This document shows positions 26,926 to 34,816 of a DNA stretch of 64,000 nucleotides, piece by piece; position 1 is the stretch's first letter; each line of letters starts with the position of its first letter. Location of the stretch: positions 1 to 64,000 of the forward strand of contig NZ_AOIO01000011.1 in NCBI RefSeq assembly GCF_000337555.1, in the 5' to 3' direction. The stretch comes from Natrialba asiatica DSM 12278 (GTDB lineage Archaea > Halobacteriota > Halobacteria > Halobacteriales > Natrialbaceae). The notes beneath the pieces are model-generated. The model was not told where the DNA came from and did no database searches. It saw nothing but the letters and a program-made list of their open reading frames with translations. Both the position numbers and the translations under genes were made by a program.

Positions 26926-27465
26926 TCAGTCGACGTGCTCGGTGATAATCGCCTTCGAGACGCCCTGCTCGATATCGATCTCGGTCGGGAACGTGGCGGT
27001 GCTGCGCTCGATGAAGCGCGTCATGAACCAGCGGATCGCCTCCGACGGAAAGACGAGGTGATAGTCGGCGTCCTCGCGGCGTACTTCGAGAAAGCCGCAA
27101 AACGAGAGCCACTCGAGAACCTCGCCGACCGTCTCGAACCGATCTGCATACTCGCGAGAATGGTACTCCGAAACGCGGTCGGCCGCCTCGACGAACGCCG
27201 GATCCGGGTCGCCGCCGTCGTAACAGAACTCGAGAAAGGCGTGCAGAAAGTCGACGTCGAGCAACACGTGCTCTCCCGACGCCAGCATCCGGTAGTACTG
27301 TTCTAGGTTGTCGCTGGGCTGTTGATTCGCCGCCTCGAAGTTCGCCGCGTAAAAGGCGAGCGCGCGGCGGACGGCCTCGCTCTGCCCGGCACCCGTCTCG
27401 GTCACCAGCGTCTCGAGGGCGGCCGCCGACTCCTCGTCAAGCGATACCGTTACGCGCCGTGTCAT
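26926..27465 (-). CDS. RHH-type transcriptional regulator with C-terminal domain
   Basis: 179 residues. The N-terminal 45 form a ribbon-helix-helix of the CopG/Arc kind: MTRRVTVSLDEESAAALETL, then SEAVRRALAFYAANFE. The C-terminal 130 residues are a separate helical domain (LEQYYRMLASGEHVLLDVDF, FHAFLEFCYDGGDPDPAFVE-like segment) that may sense a ligand or mediate assembly. It heads the minus-strand Nramp-like / hyuA / hyuB / racemase run, 141 bases before the transporter, and is divergent from the NUDIX-eIF2B gene. A local regulator role is inferred. Confidence 0.8.
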   Translation of the reverse strand: MTRRVTVSLDEESAAALETLVTETGAGQSEAVRRALAFYAANFEAANQQPSDNLEQYYRMLASGEHVLLDVDFLHAFLEFCYDGGDPDPAFVEAADRVSEYHSREYADRFETVGEVLEWLSFCGFLEVRREDADYHLVFPSEAIRWFMTRFIERSTATFPTEIDIEQGVSKAIITEHVD

Positions 27466-27572
27466 ACTGACTCGTCGAACTCGAGACGGGTATAGCTCAC
27501 GTCATCCGCGCAGCGGTTGCATTCCCAACCCGCTCGAACCCCGATCCCGAAAGCGATTCCCCCGTTGCCGCC

Positions 27573-29015
27573 ATGGAGTCGGATATGAACGACGCTTCGG
27601 ATGCGACCGACGACACCGACCCGGCGACGGAGCCGACCCAGGCCGATGTCGTCACCGCCTTCCTCCGCAACCGCGGCGAGATCCTCCTCTTGTGTCGCAG
27701 CGACGCCGTCGGCACCTATCCGGGCCAGTGGGGCGGCGTCTCCGGCTTCGCCGAGGACGATCCCGACAGCCAGGTTCGCACCGAAATCCGCGAGGAAACC
27801 GGCCTCGGCGACGACGATTACGAACTCGTCCGCGCCGGTCGTCCGGTGACGGTCACCGATCCGGATCTCGATCGCGAGTGGACCGTCCACCCGTACCTCT
27901 TCGACGTGGACCACCGGGAGATCGACCTGAGCGAGGAACACGACGAGTTCAGGTGGCGCTCGCCGACGGCAATTGTCGATCCGGCCGACGACCGCGAGAC
28001 GGTGCCGGCGCTGTGGCCGGCCTACGAGCGGGTGGCCCCGACGGTCCGATCGATCGCAGCGGACGACGAGCGCGGTGCCGCGGCCCTTTCGATCCGCGCG
28101 CTCGAAGTTCTGCGGGATCGGGCGGGGTTGCTGGTCGCCGAGCGGGACGACGGCGGGGGCGGGAGCGAAGCCGCGGACGGAAACGAGGAGGCGACTGCTC
28201 AGCCCGAAGACGAATGGGATGAACTCGCGGCGCTCGCGGGCCGGCTGCTCGAGGCTCGGCCGTCGATGGCCGTCCTCCGAAATCGGGTTAACAGGGTGAT
28301 GGCGGACGCGAGCGGGACAACTGATACTGAGAGCGATACGACCGCCGCCAGCGTCGGCGCACCGGCCGTTCTCGCCGCCGCCGTCGCCGGTATCGACCGC
28401 GCGACGGCCGCCGACGAGGAAGCCGCGGCGGCCGCGAGCGAGTTCACCGAGGGCACCGTGATGACCCTCTCGCGGTCGGGAACCGTCCTCGATGCGCTGC
28501 GGAACGGGTCGCCGTCGCGGGTGTTCGTCGCCGAATCCCGACCCGCGCGAGAGGGGATCGACGCGGCCGAACGCCTGGCTGCCGAACTGGATTGTCCAAT
28601 CGCGGTCCACACCGACGCCGCGGTCGCCCACGTGCTCGCGACCGAGGCCGTCGACCGGGTGCTCGTCGGCGCGGATACGATCCGTCCCGACGGTGCCGCG
28701 GTGAACAAGACCGGCACGCGAACGCTCGCCGTCGCCGCCGATCGGGCGGACGTACCCGTGACGGTCGTCGCCGCCGCTGATAAGGTCTCGACCCGCGAGG
28801 ACGTGAACCTGGAATCCGGCTCCCGGAACGCCGTCTACGACGGCGAGTACAGTCTCGACGTTCTGAATCCGACGTTCGACGTGACGCCCGCAGAGTACAT
28901 CACCGCGTTCAGTACGGAACGGGGCGTGCTCGACGCCGCAGACATCGAGGCGGTCGCCGACGAGTTCACCGAACTCGCGGACTGGCGCGAACACGATCCG
29001 TCGGCAGCGGAGTGA
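27573..29015 (+). CDS. NUDIX - eIF2B-like fusion protein
   Basis: 480 residues with two domains. Residues about 22-150 are a NUDIX domain with a diverged box (GGVSGFAEDDPDSQVRTEIR then EETGLG). Residues about 225-470 form a domain of the eIF2B alpha/beta/delta, MTNA and ribose-1,5-bisphosphate isomerase superfamily: TLSRSGTVLDALRNGSPSRV, VFVAESRPAREGIDAAERLA, RVLVGADTIRPDGAAVNKTG and a C-terminal NPTFDVTPAEYITAFSTERG. The phospho-sugar-binding SRSG and the ADTI Asp segment are kept. The fusion suggests consecutive steps in nucleotide or phosphoribose salvage. An internal ATG (27585) is an alternative start. Confidence 0.87.
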   Translation: MESDMNDASDATDDTDPATEPTQADVVTAFLRNRGEILLLCRSDAVGTYPGQWGGVSGFAEDDPDSQVRTEIREETGLGDDDYELVRAGRPVTVTDPDLDREWTVHPYLFDVDHREIDLSEEHDEFRWRSPTAIVDPADDRETVPALWPAYERVAPTVRSIAADDERGAAALSIRALEVLRDRAGLLVAERDDGGGGSEAADGNEEATAQPEDEWDELAALAGRLLEARPSMAVLRNRVNRVMADASGTTDTESDTTAASVGAPAVLAAAVAGIDRATAADEEAAAAASEFTEGTVMTLSRSGTVLDALRNGSPSRVFVAESRPAREGIDAAERLAAELDCPIAVHTDAAVAHVLATEAVDRVLVGADTIRPDGAAVNKTGTRTLAVAADRADVPVTVVAAADKVSTREDVNLESGSRNAVYDGEYSLDVLNPTFDVTPAEYITAFSTERGVLDAADIEAVADEFTELADWREHDPSAAE

Positions 29016-29188
29016 TCGCCGAACTCGGTCGTCGAGCGTCCGTTCTCCGTTGCGCCGACAGTGACAACTGAGCACCTCACGTGTGTCGAGATCCGTGTAG
29101 AGGTACGTGTAGCCATCCATCGACTCTTTTGCTTCCGATTTCCGCGGGAGACATTTTGATTTTATGCGGGGTTGTAAACGGGAGTCTG

Positions 29189-29914
29189 TCAGGAAGTCCG
29201 GTCAACAATCTCGGTTGTATTCAGCTTACCAGTTACATCGACCGTGGCCGAATCCTGCCGAACGTTCTCCCAATCAGTAACGCCCGTAACCGTACTATTC
29301 GCTAGATCGACGTCGACCGTGTACTTCAGATTGTGGCGGTCGGTTGCGCCAGACTGTCGAACGTGCACAACTGCGCGGTCTTCGACGTAGTTAGAATCAC
29401 GCTCTATGGTTACTAACCCGTCTCCTTGATCGTTAGTGGTATTGTCTCTGATGGCCAACTCGCCGTTCGTCCCGTTGGGTTGAGTGACGACATCGAACGA
29501 TCGCTGATCGGACGCGGAGGCGTTCAACTGCTGAACCGGCTCGACCGAGAGTTCGTATTCATCCATACCGTCGAGTGCCTGCGCTACCGTTTCATTAGTT
29601 ACCGCAATTGTCCGTGCCTGCTCTCGTTCGTCGTCGGTCAGCGGTTGATCTTCCGTCGTCCGGATCGTAAACTGGCCGGCCTCGGTCTCTTTAATCGTAA
29701 TCTCGCTTACATTGGAGAGATTCTTCACGACCGTTTCCGATTCGCTACCGGCTGCGAACGTGATGTTCTCTTCGGATACGGTAAGTTCAGCTGTCGAACC
29801 CGTGTTTGAAAGCGATTCGGTCACGCCGAGGGCAGTTCCAACCCCTGCTAACCCGACCCCAATCACGGCAAGCCCGACGAGGACAAGAAGGCGAGAGCGG
29901 ATCACTTCGTTCAT
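29189..29914 (-). CDS. Exported haloarchaeal protein next to membrane regulator
   Basis: 241 residues. A Sec-type signal or anchor helix spans about residues 8-30 (LLVLVGLAVIGVGLAGVGTA). The rest is a hydrophilic, Asn/Thr/Asp-rich beta-type chain with many N-glycosylation sequons (NLS, NVS, NGT, NTT, NST), suiting an extracytoplasmic location. No known domain. It is divergent from the membrane-anchored HTH gene at 30061; their shared 146-base gap holds a palindromic motif repeated before the next exported-protein gene. Codon use is less G/C-biased than neighbours, which suggests accessory origin. Confidence 0.75.
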   Translation of the reverse strand: MNEVIRSRLLVLVGLAVIGVGLAGVGTALGVTESLSNTGSTAELTVSEENITFAAGSESETVVKNLSNVSEITIKETEAGQFTIRTTEDQPLTDDEREQARTIAVTNETVAQALDGMDEYELSVEPVQQLNASASDQRSFDVVTQPNGTNGELAIRDNTTNDQGDGLVTIERDSNYVEDRAVVHVRQSGATDRHNLKYTVDVDLANSTVTGVTDWENVRQDSATVDVTGKLNTTEIVDRTS

Positions 29915-29961
29915 GCTGGCATATTTAGCTGAAAGACCACATCAATACGAGGGTGAAATGC

Positions 29962-30000
29962 GTTCGAAACCAGTTGGAAACGCGTTTCAGGCCCGTTCCA
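29962..30000. promoter_or_regulatory. Operator-like site A (palindromic GAAAC/GTTTC)
   Basis: Within this stretch GAAACGCGTTTC (29977-29988) is a perfect 12-base palindrome, preceded by CGAAACCAGTTG and followed by GGCCCGTTCCA. The same blocks recur in the same order at 30649-30703. The site lies between two divergent genes, about 45 bases upstream of the TATA-like box of the HTH gene. Confidence 0.55.
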
Positions 30001-30030
30001 CGCCACATTACGGCCGTATAATCGGTAGAC

Positions 30031-30038
30031 ATAAAGTT
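30031..30038 (+). promoter_or_regulatory. TATA box of the membrane HTH gene
   Basis: ATAAAGTT is centred 27 bases before the ATG at 30061, the leaderless spacing seen elsewhere in this window. Confidence 0.45.
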
Positions 30039-30060
30039 TAGGTGTCAGCTATAACCCTCC

Positions 30061-30633
30061 ATGAAATTTCGGCCCCTCCAACACGTACATCTGCTGGCAG
30101 CAGTCATTTTCATCGCTGCCATCCTCGTTTTGACCGTTCAGTTGATCATCCCGTCTCCGGTGATGGTTTCGATCGGCGAGGACGGCGCACAGACGACGAG
30201 CGTTGGCGAGTATTTCACTTACCGCGAGGTGGCCGTCGTCGTCGTTGCCGCCTTCGTTTGTGGGGTCAGCGGTACGTACCTCGTCTTTCACAACCAAGCG
30301 CATACGCTTGTCACGCAGAATCGGTCGAGGACACGGCCACGCGTCGAGACGAACGGTGGTGTCAAGACGCCGCCACAGCAACCCGAGCGCGCGAGAGAGG
30401 ACTCGAAGTTGGAGGAAAAACGGTGGGAAGAGACACTCGACAAGCTCTCGAACAATCAAGAAACAATCTACGAGTTGCTGGTCGAGGCCGACGGAGAGTT
30501 GCCACAGCGCAAGCTCGTCGAGAATACCGATCTCTCGAAGGCGACCGTCAGTCGCACACTCGACAAACTGGAACACCGACGGCTCGTGGAGCGACGACGG
30601 AGTGGCATGGGGAATACGATTCGCCTCCAGTGA
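30061..30633 (+). CDS. Membrane-anchored winged-HTH regulator
   Basis: 190 residues. Two hydrophobic helices (about 9-30, LLAAVIFIAAILVLTVQLII, and 54-75, VAVVVVAAFVCGVSGTYLVF) enclose a short external loop, leaving a cytoplasmic C-terminal half. Residues about 125-190 form a winged helix: NNQETIYELLVEADGELPQR, KLVENTDLSKATVSRTLDKL, EHRRLVERRRSGMGNTIRLQ. The order matches MarR/IclR-like archaeal regulators with membrane anchors. Operator-like repeats lie on both sides of the gene, and an exported protein gene flanks each side, so it probably senses an envelope or extracellular signal and controls them. Confidence 0.82.
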   Translation: MKFRPLQHVHLLAAVIFIAAILVLTVQLIIPSPVMVSIGEDGAQTTSVGEYFTYREVAVVVVAAFVCGVSGTYLVFHNQAHTLVTQNRSRTRPRVETNGGVKTPPQQPERAREDSKLEEKRWEETLDKLSNNQETIYELLVEADGELPQRKLVENTDLSKATVSRTLDKLEHRRLVERRRSGMGNTIRLQ

Positions 30634-30648
30634 CGATCTACGGACTTG

Positions 30649-30703
30649 AAACCGGTGGAAACGGCTTTAAACGCGTTTCAAACGGCTTTCGAACCCGTTT
30701 CCA
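30649..30703. promoter_or_regulatory. Operator-like site B (repeated motif)
   Basis: GAAACCGGTGGAAACGGCTT, then AAACGCGTTTCAAACGG, then GAACCCGTTTCC. It repeats the blocks of site A in order, with about 20 extra bases. GGAAACGG (30657-30664) and CCGTTTCC (30695-30702) form an outer dyad, and AAACGCGTTT (30669-30678) is a perfect inner palindrome. A TATA-like GATAAAAC lies at 30753-30760, before the exported protein gene at 30834. Confidence 0.55.
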
Positions 30704-30833
30704 ATCAAGGTCTATGAGGTCTTTCAGACAACGTGTGAGCGAGGCGAATCGGGATAAAACGGCCGTGGTCCCTCGCTGACTAACGCGTTGATATCGGCCC
30801 TCCTGTCTCGGTTCACCCCTACGAATCGAAACT

Positions 30834-31487
30834 ATGAGAGACAACGTACTCACGCTCGCGGTCGTGGCGCTGCTTGCCCTCGGTGCAAGCGGTGTCGCCG
30901 CCGCGAGTATGCACGCCTCGGCTGCCGACACAGCGTCGGCTACTGCATTGCCAGCCAACTACACTGTCGACGTCGTCAATCCCGATGCGGTGAGCGACGA
31001 GGAAGTCGATCAGGCTATCGAAACTGCTTGGGCGAACGACGATGTCCAGAGCTACTTCGACGACGGTGCCGCCGTCCACTTCGAAGCATGGGCTTCGGAG
31101 TTCGACGACGACAGCATCCTCGTCGAGGTCCAGTCACAGGAAGCGCCGAAAGACACGCGCGTTATCGCCGATGTCGATATCGACCGGCAGACGGTCGCGT
31201 CGGTTGATGAGCCGGTGCGGATCACCGTCCCGAACGCGATTTCGATCAATGCTTCCGACTACGATATTCGGTGGGTCGACGGCGATGAACCCGGGTTGGA
31301 GCATGAGAACACAAGCGGTAACGAAACCGTCGTGCGATACACCGCTGATCAGGACCCTCAAATTCGGTTCGACGAGACATCGATGGAATGTGACGGCGAC
31401 GGGACGTTCGACGTCGAAATCGCGGACGATAATGGAACGGTCTCGGACCTGTTCACCGGAAAGATCGTTCGATTCGAAACTTCGTAG
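30834..31487 (+). CDS. Exported haloarchaeal protein, regulator-linked
   Basis: 217 residues. The N-terminus MRDNVLTLAVVALLALGASG with VAAASMHASA is a Sec signal peptide with a plausible cleavage after ASA near residue 30. The mature part is acidic and beta-rich, with sequons (NAS, NTS, NGT) and no recognised domain; a two-part layout is suggested by VDVVNPDAVSDEEVDQAIET and by the tail ETSMECDGDGTFDVEIADDN. It follows the membrane HTH gene on the same strand, separated by operator-like site B. Confidence 0.75.
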   Translation: MRDNVLTLAVVALLALGASGVAAASMHASAADTASATALPANYTVDVVNPDAVSDEEVDQAIETAWANDDVQSYFDDGAAVHFEAWASEFDDDSILVEVQSQEAPKDTRVIADVDIDRQTVASVDEPVRITVPNAISINASDYDIRWVDGDEPGLEHENTSGNETVVRYTADQDPQIRFDETSMECDGDGTFDVEIADDNGTVSDLFTGKIVRFETS

Positions 31488-32025
31488 TTGAAGTGACGGA
31501 CGACAGCGACCACCACCAACTGCCGCTAACGTAGGTCTCACGGCTCCGTTCCCCCTTCTGTAAGCGGTGCGTTGTAGACGACGTAGAGTGACCACCTTGG
31601 TGACCTCACCGCCCACTACCTCTCGATATCGGTGCAAGAGACGGAGACCAAGTGGAAGACGACATTTGCCTCGAACCCTCGTACGGAGAACGGGGTTACG
31701 GCGGCGGTGGTAGCGCTCCGTAAACGTTCGAACGAGACTCGCCCTTCGGACTGAAATAGCTCTGACTCTGACCGGTATATCCCAGCATAGACGCACTCCT
31801 TCAGCGGATCCGAAATTCGAGACGACCGGTAGCGGTCGTTCGAACCCCGTCGAGAAACGCTCCGTTCGGGGTGTCCGGACCGCGTTTACTCGGTCGTCGC
31901 GTTTGCGGGCCGAGTTGTAGCGGCAGGTGGGGTTCCGATGGTTGTGGTGGTCCTTTCGGCTCTTACCGCCAACTCGGCTGGCCGCCGCGACCCGAGTTCA
32001 GTTCGGACGAACTCGTCTCGCGGTC
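31488..32025. other. Gene-free interval
   Basis: 538 bases with no convincing gene. A plus-strand open stretch of about 54 codons (around 31590-31755) and Arg-rich minus-strand frames lack motifs and typical codon bias. No hairpin with T-run, tRNA or repeat was found. It may contain decayed coding sequence. Confidence 0.4.
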
Positions 32026-32250
32026 TTACTCCGAGTCGGGTTCGGATTTCGTCTCGACGACGGGGGCGACGCGACAGCCGCAGGGACCGGCGACGGCTTC
32101 GCCCGGCCCGATCATGGTCCGCCGGACGATGGGCGTGTTACAGCGCGGACAGCGCGGGAACGTGCCATCATCGTCACTCGGCTCAGACTCCGCATCGGTC
32201 TTCGCGTCCGGCGAGTCATCCGGTCGGTCCGACGTGAACTCGTCGGTCAT
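32026..32250 (-). CDS. Small haloarchaeal zinc-ribbon protein
   Basis: 74 residues from ATG 32250. The N-terminal 45 residues are acidic and disordered. The C-terminal part, FPRCPRCNTPIVRRTMIGPG followed by PCGCRVAP, has CxxC and CxC pairs for one zinc. I recognise this segment as common in haloarchaeal small proteins of unknown function. A longer upstream start (32313) would add a non-conserved Arg-rich leader. Confidence 0.75.
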   Translation of the reverse strand: MTDEFTSDRPDDSPDAKTDAESEPSDDDGTFPRCPRCNTPIVRRTMIGPGEAVAGPCGCRVAPVVETKSEPDSE

Positions 32251-32787
32251 GTTGCATCTCCGCTGAACTCGGCGGATGAGAATCGAACGCCGGCGGCTAC
32301 GTGTGCGGTCCAACGCGTCAATCGTGCGGGATGTTTATATTCCGTGAGAATGTACGCAAACATGGCTTCGAACGGTCGCAAGTTGGAAGCCACGTCTCGG
32401 GTGTCCTAGACCCGGGACATTTCACGTCCATTTAGCGGCTTCCGTTCTAATTGTTAACTGGTAGGGCCTTATATCTACCGCTCACCGCGAGGAAGGAGGG
32501 TTGATCTGACAGAGTGCAGCCGCTTTCCTCGATTGTGGGGTCGAATCGAACGCGGTTATGAAAACGTGCCAACTGCTCCCCTCGAGGGCGTGCAGGCGAG
32601 ACTGCTAGACGGGACCGACAGACGGAAAGTCATCCGCCGAGTACGCCCTGTCGGCGGCCGTGACGAAGTGTTACCCCCACCGAGCCCCTTGTGACGAGGG
32701 TTTTTCCCGAGCCGCCTTTCAGAATCACCAGTCGAGAGCGCCGGCACTGTGCAAAGCTTGAACGTCCGTTCGTTCGTACCACCGCGT
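32251..32787. other. Gene-poor interval with two promoter-like signals
   Basis: 537 bases without a normal gene. TATA-like boxes occur at 32333-32340 (GTTTATAT region) and 32469-32474 (TTATAT). The first is centred 26 bases before an ATG at 32362 that opens a 15-codon frame ending at 32409. Right after it, TGTCC and GGACA (32403-32419 region) can pair around TAGACCC. GAAGGAGGG near 32492 resembles a Shine-Dalgarno stretch. An ncRNA or leader-peptide gene is possible. The dehydrogenase at 32788 probably has its own promoter. Confidence 0.4.
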
Positions 32788-33822
32788 ATGCCCACCCGCG
32801 AACCGAACGCAGCAGACGCGGACGCAGACACGGACACGGACGCGAAACCGAACGCAGACACCGACGCACCCGCGAACACAGCCCCTCCCGCTATCGACCT
32901 CGACCACCTCGGCGTTCACAACTCGGTCTCCACCGTCTTCCCACCGACCGAACTCGCGACCGAACTCGCCGACCTTCCCACTTCCGCGACCGTCGACGTG
33001 ATCGGCGACGACCAAATCGCCGACTGCGACGCCGTCGTCACCCTCGACCACCGCGAGGCGTTCCTCGACCTCGACTGGGTACACTCGATCCAGGCCGGCG
33101 TCGACCGCTTCCCCTTCGACGAGTTCAGGGCGAACGACGTCGTCCTCACCAACAGCACCGGCATCCACGGTCGGTCCATCGGCGAGACCGTCGCGGGCTA
33201 TCTCCTCTCGTTCGCGCGCCGTCTCCACACCCACGTCGCCGCCCAGCAGGATCGCCGCTGGGATCGACCCGAGTGGGACGAGGCGTTCACGCTCGCCGGC
33301 AAGACGGCCTGCGTCCTCGGCACCGGCACGCTCGGCAGCGGCGTCGCCGAGGTCCTCGGCGCGCTCGGGATGCGCGTGACCGGCGTTCGACGGTCCGCCG
33401 ATCCCGTCCCCGGCTTCGAGGAAGTCTACGCGACCGACGACCGCCGCGACGCCATCGCCGACGCCGAGTTCGTCATCGTCACGCTCCCGTTGACCGACGA
33501 CACCCACCACCTGGTCGACGCCGACGCGTTCGACGCCATGCGCGAGGACGCGTATCTCGTCAACGTCGGCCGCGGCCCCGTCGTCGACGAGGACGCCCTG
33601 ATCGACGCGCTCGAATCCAACTCGATCGCCGGCGCGGCGCTCGACGTCTTCGAAACCGAACCGCTCCCCGACGACTCCCCGCTATGGGGGATGGACGAAG
33701 TGATCGTCACCCCCCACTGCGGGGCCTTCACGGTGGACTACTTCCGGGGCGTCGCCGAACTCGTCTTCGAGAACGTCGAGCGACTCGCGGACGACGAGCC
33801 GTTCGTCAATCGGATCGTCTAA
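32788..33822 (+). CDS. D-2-hydroxyacid dehydrogenase (NAD-binding)
   Basis: 344 residues from ATG 32788. An acidic, low-complexity N-terminus (DADADTDTDAKPNADTDAP) precedes a two-domain dehydrogenase. The Rossmann motif is TACVLGTGTLGSGVAEVLGA. Catalytic residues of the family are apparent: Arg in VNVGRGPVVDEDALIDALES, Glu in ALDVFETEPLPDDSPLWG, and His in VIVTPHCGAF. Substrate specificity is unclear: glyoxylate/hydroxypyruvate or a branched 2-oxoacid is possible. A strong terminator follows. The first ATG (32749) would add 13 non-conserved residues. Confidence 0.88.
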   Translation: MPTREPNAADADADTDTDAKPNADTDAPANTAPPAIDLDHLGVHNSVSTVFPPTELATELADLPTSATVDVIGDDQIADCDAVVTLDHREAFLDLDWVHSIQAGVDRFPFDEFRANDVVLTNSTGIHGRSIGETVAGYLLSFARRLHTHVAAQQDRRWDRPEWDEAFTLAGKTACVLGTGTLGSGVAEVLGALGMRVTGVRRSADPVPGFEEVYATDDRRDAIADAEFVIVTLPLTDDTHHLVDADAFDAMREDAYLVNVGRGPVVDEDALIDALESNSIAGAALDVFETEPLPDDSPLWGMDEVIVTPHCGAFTVDYFRGVAELVFENVERLADDEPFVNRIV

Positions 33823-33933
33823 GAGACCGATCGTCTTCGAAAACTAACTTCGGCCAAAACGGATGGTGAAAGCCGTGTCTCGGTTGACTGGGTTATCTCC
33901 CGGTAGCGCATCCGCGAGCGAAGCGAGCGGTTC

Positions 33934-33972
33934 ACCGCCGAAGCGGACATCGTCCGCCGAGGCGGTTTTTTA
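33934..33972 (+). terminator. Hairpin plus T-run after the dehydrogenase gene
   Basis: ACCGCC (33934) pairs with GGCGGT (ending 33966), and inside it GCGGAC (33943) pairs with GTCCGC (33952) around ATC. TTTTTTAT follows directly. Location 110 bases after the stop codon and the T-run fit an intrinsic-like terminator. Confidence 0.6.
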
Positions 33973-34035
33973 TCGTAGATTTTTGCAAGCGGTTCGACCG
34001 AACGAAGTGAGGGAGGATCCGCAGTAAAAAGGCGC

Positions 34036-34653
34036 TTAGAAAAACTTGAACAGGTCGTCCCGTTTCTGTTCGTGTAAGTGCTCGCGGACGGCCTCGTTCA
34101 GCGAGCTAATTTGGCCCTTCTTTGCGGTAATCGGCGCGATGGTTTCCTGCCACTGCTTCCAGGGCGGCAACAGCCCGAGGCGATCGCAGAGTTCGTCAAG
34201 TCGCTCGTCGCGGTCGTCGACTTTGTCCATCTTGTTGACGGCGACGACGGTCGGAATCCCGAGGTCGCGCAGGAAGTGGAACATCTCGACATCGTAGGGG
34301 ATCTCGTCGGGGCCGGAGTGGCGATCGATGATGTCGATGACGCTCTTGCCGTCGACGACCAAAATCGCGACGAGAACGTCCTCTGCGTGCGCTTCGAGAT
34401 ACTGAACGATGGCCGTCTTGATCTGTTCGCGTCGCTCCTCGTCGACGCCGCTCATGAAGCCGAATCCGGGGAGGTCGCTGATGACGAAGTCCTCAGCGGC
34501 CCAGTCGTAGTGGTTGGGACTGCGGGTCACACCGGGTTTACCGCCGGTATCGAAGCTGTGACCGGTCAACTCGCGCATGAGCGTCGACTTGCCCACGTTC
34601 GAGCGACCGACTAGGGCGACTTCGGCCTCGCGGTCGGGACGGGTATCGAACAT
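34036..34653 (-). CDS. engB: EngB-type GTP-binding protein
   Basis: A 205-residue small GTPase of the TRAFAC/Era class. G1 is [11 protein letters not shown]3 is DLPGFGF, G4 is NKMDK, and G2 is around [19 protein letters not shown]. The order matches EngB/YihA, a ribosome-assembly GTPase. Start ATG 34653; a GTG at 34659 is possible. It is divergent from the DUF389 membrane protein at 34817, and converges with the dehydrogenase gene. Confidence 0.92.
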   Translation of the reverse strand: MFDTRPDREAEVALVGRSNVGKSTLMRELTGHSFDTGGKPGVTRSPNHYDWAAEDFVISDLPGFGFMSGVDEERREQIKTAIVQYLEAHAEDVLVAILVVDGKSVIDIIDRHSGPDEIPYDVEMFHFLRDLGIPTVVAVNKMDKVDDRDERLDELCDRLGLLPPWKQWQETIAPITAKKGQISSLNEAVREHLHEQKRDDLFKFF

Positions 34654-34816
34654 ACCCACCCGTAGACCGCTCGCGGCTTTATAAGCACCGTGACGGCCCG
34701 GCCGGTCCGATCCCGTCGCTCCGTCCGCCGCCGACTCGGTGAACTCGGCTGCGGGGACGAGAAGATCGTATACGCAATCCCTGAAGTTATGCTTGCAGAC
34801 ATACTCAGGAGCGCAC

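Noticed and set aside
27462-29120. Long minus-strand open frame of 552 codons opposite the NUDIX-eIF2B fusion
   Set aside because: It has no recognisable domain and is the antisense reflection of a well-supported gene; high GC keeps frames open on both strands.
31590-31755. Possible gene in the interval after the exported protein
   Set aside because: Codon bias is weak, no family is recognised, and there is no start or promoter of the kind seen elsewhere.
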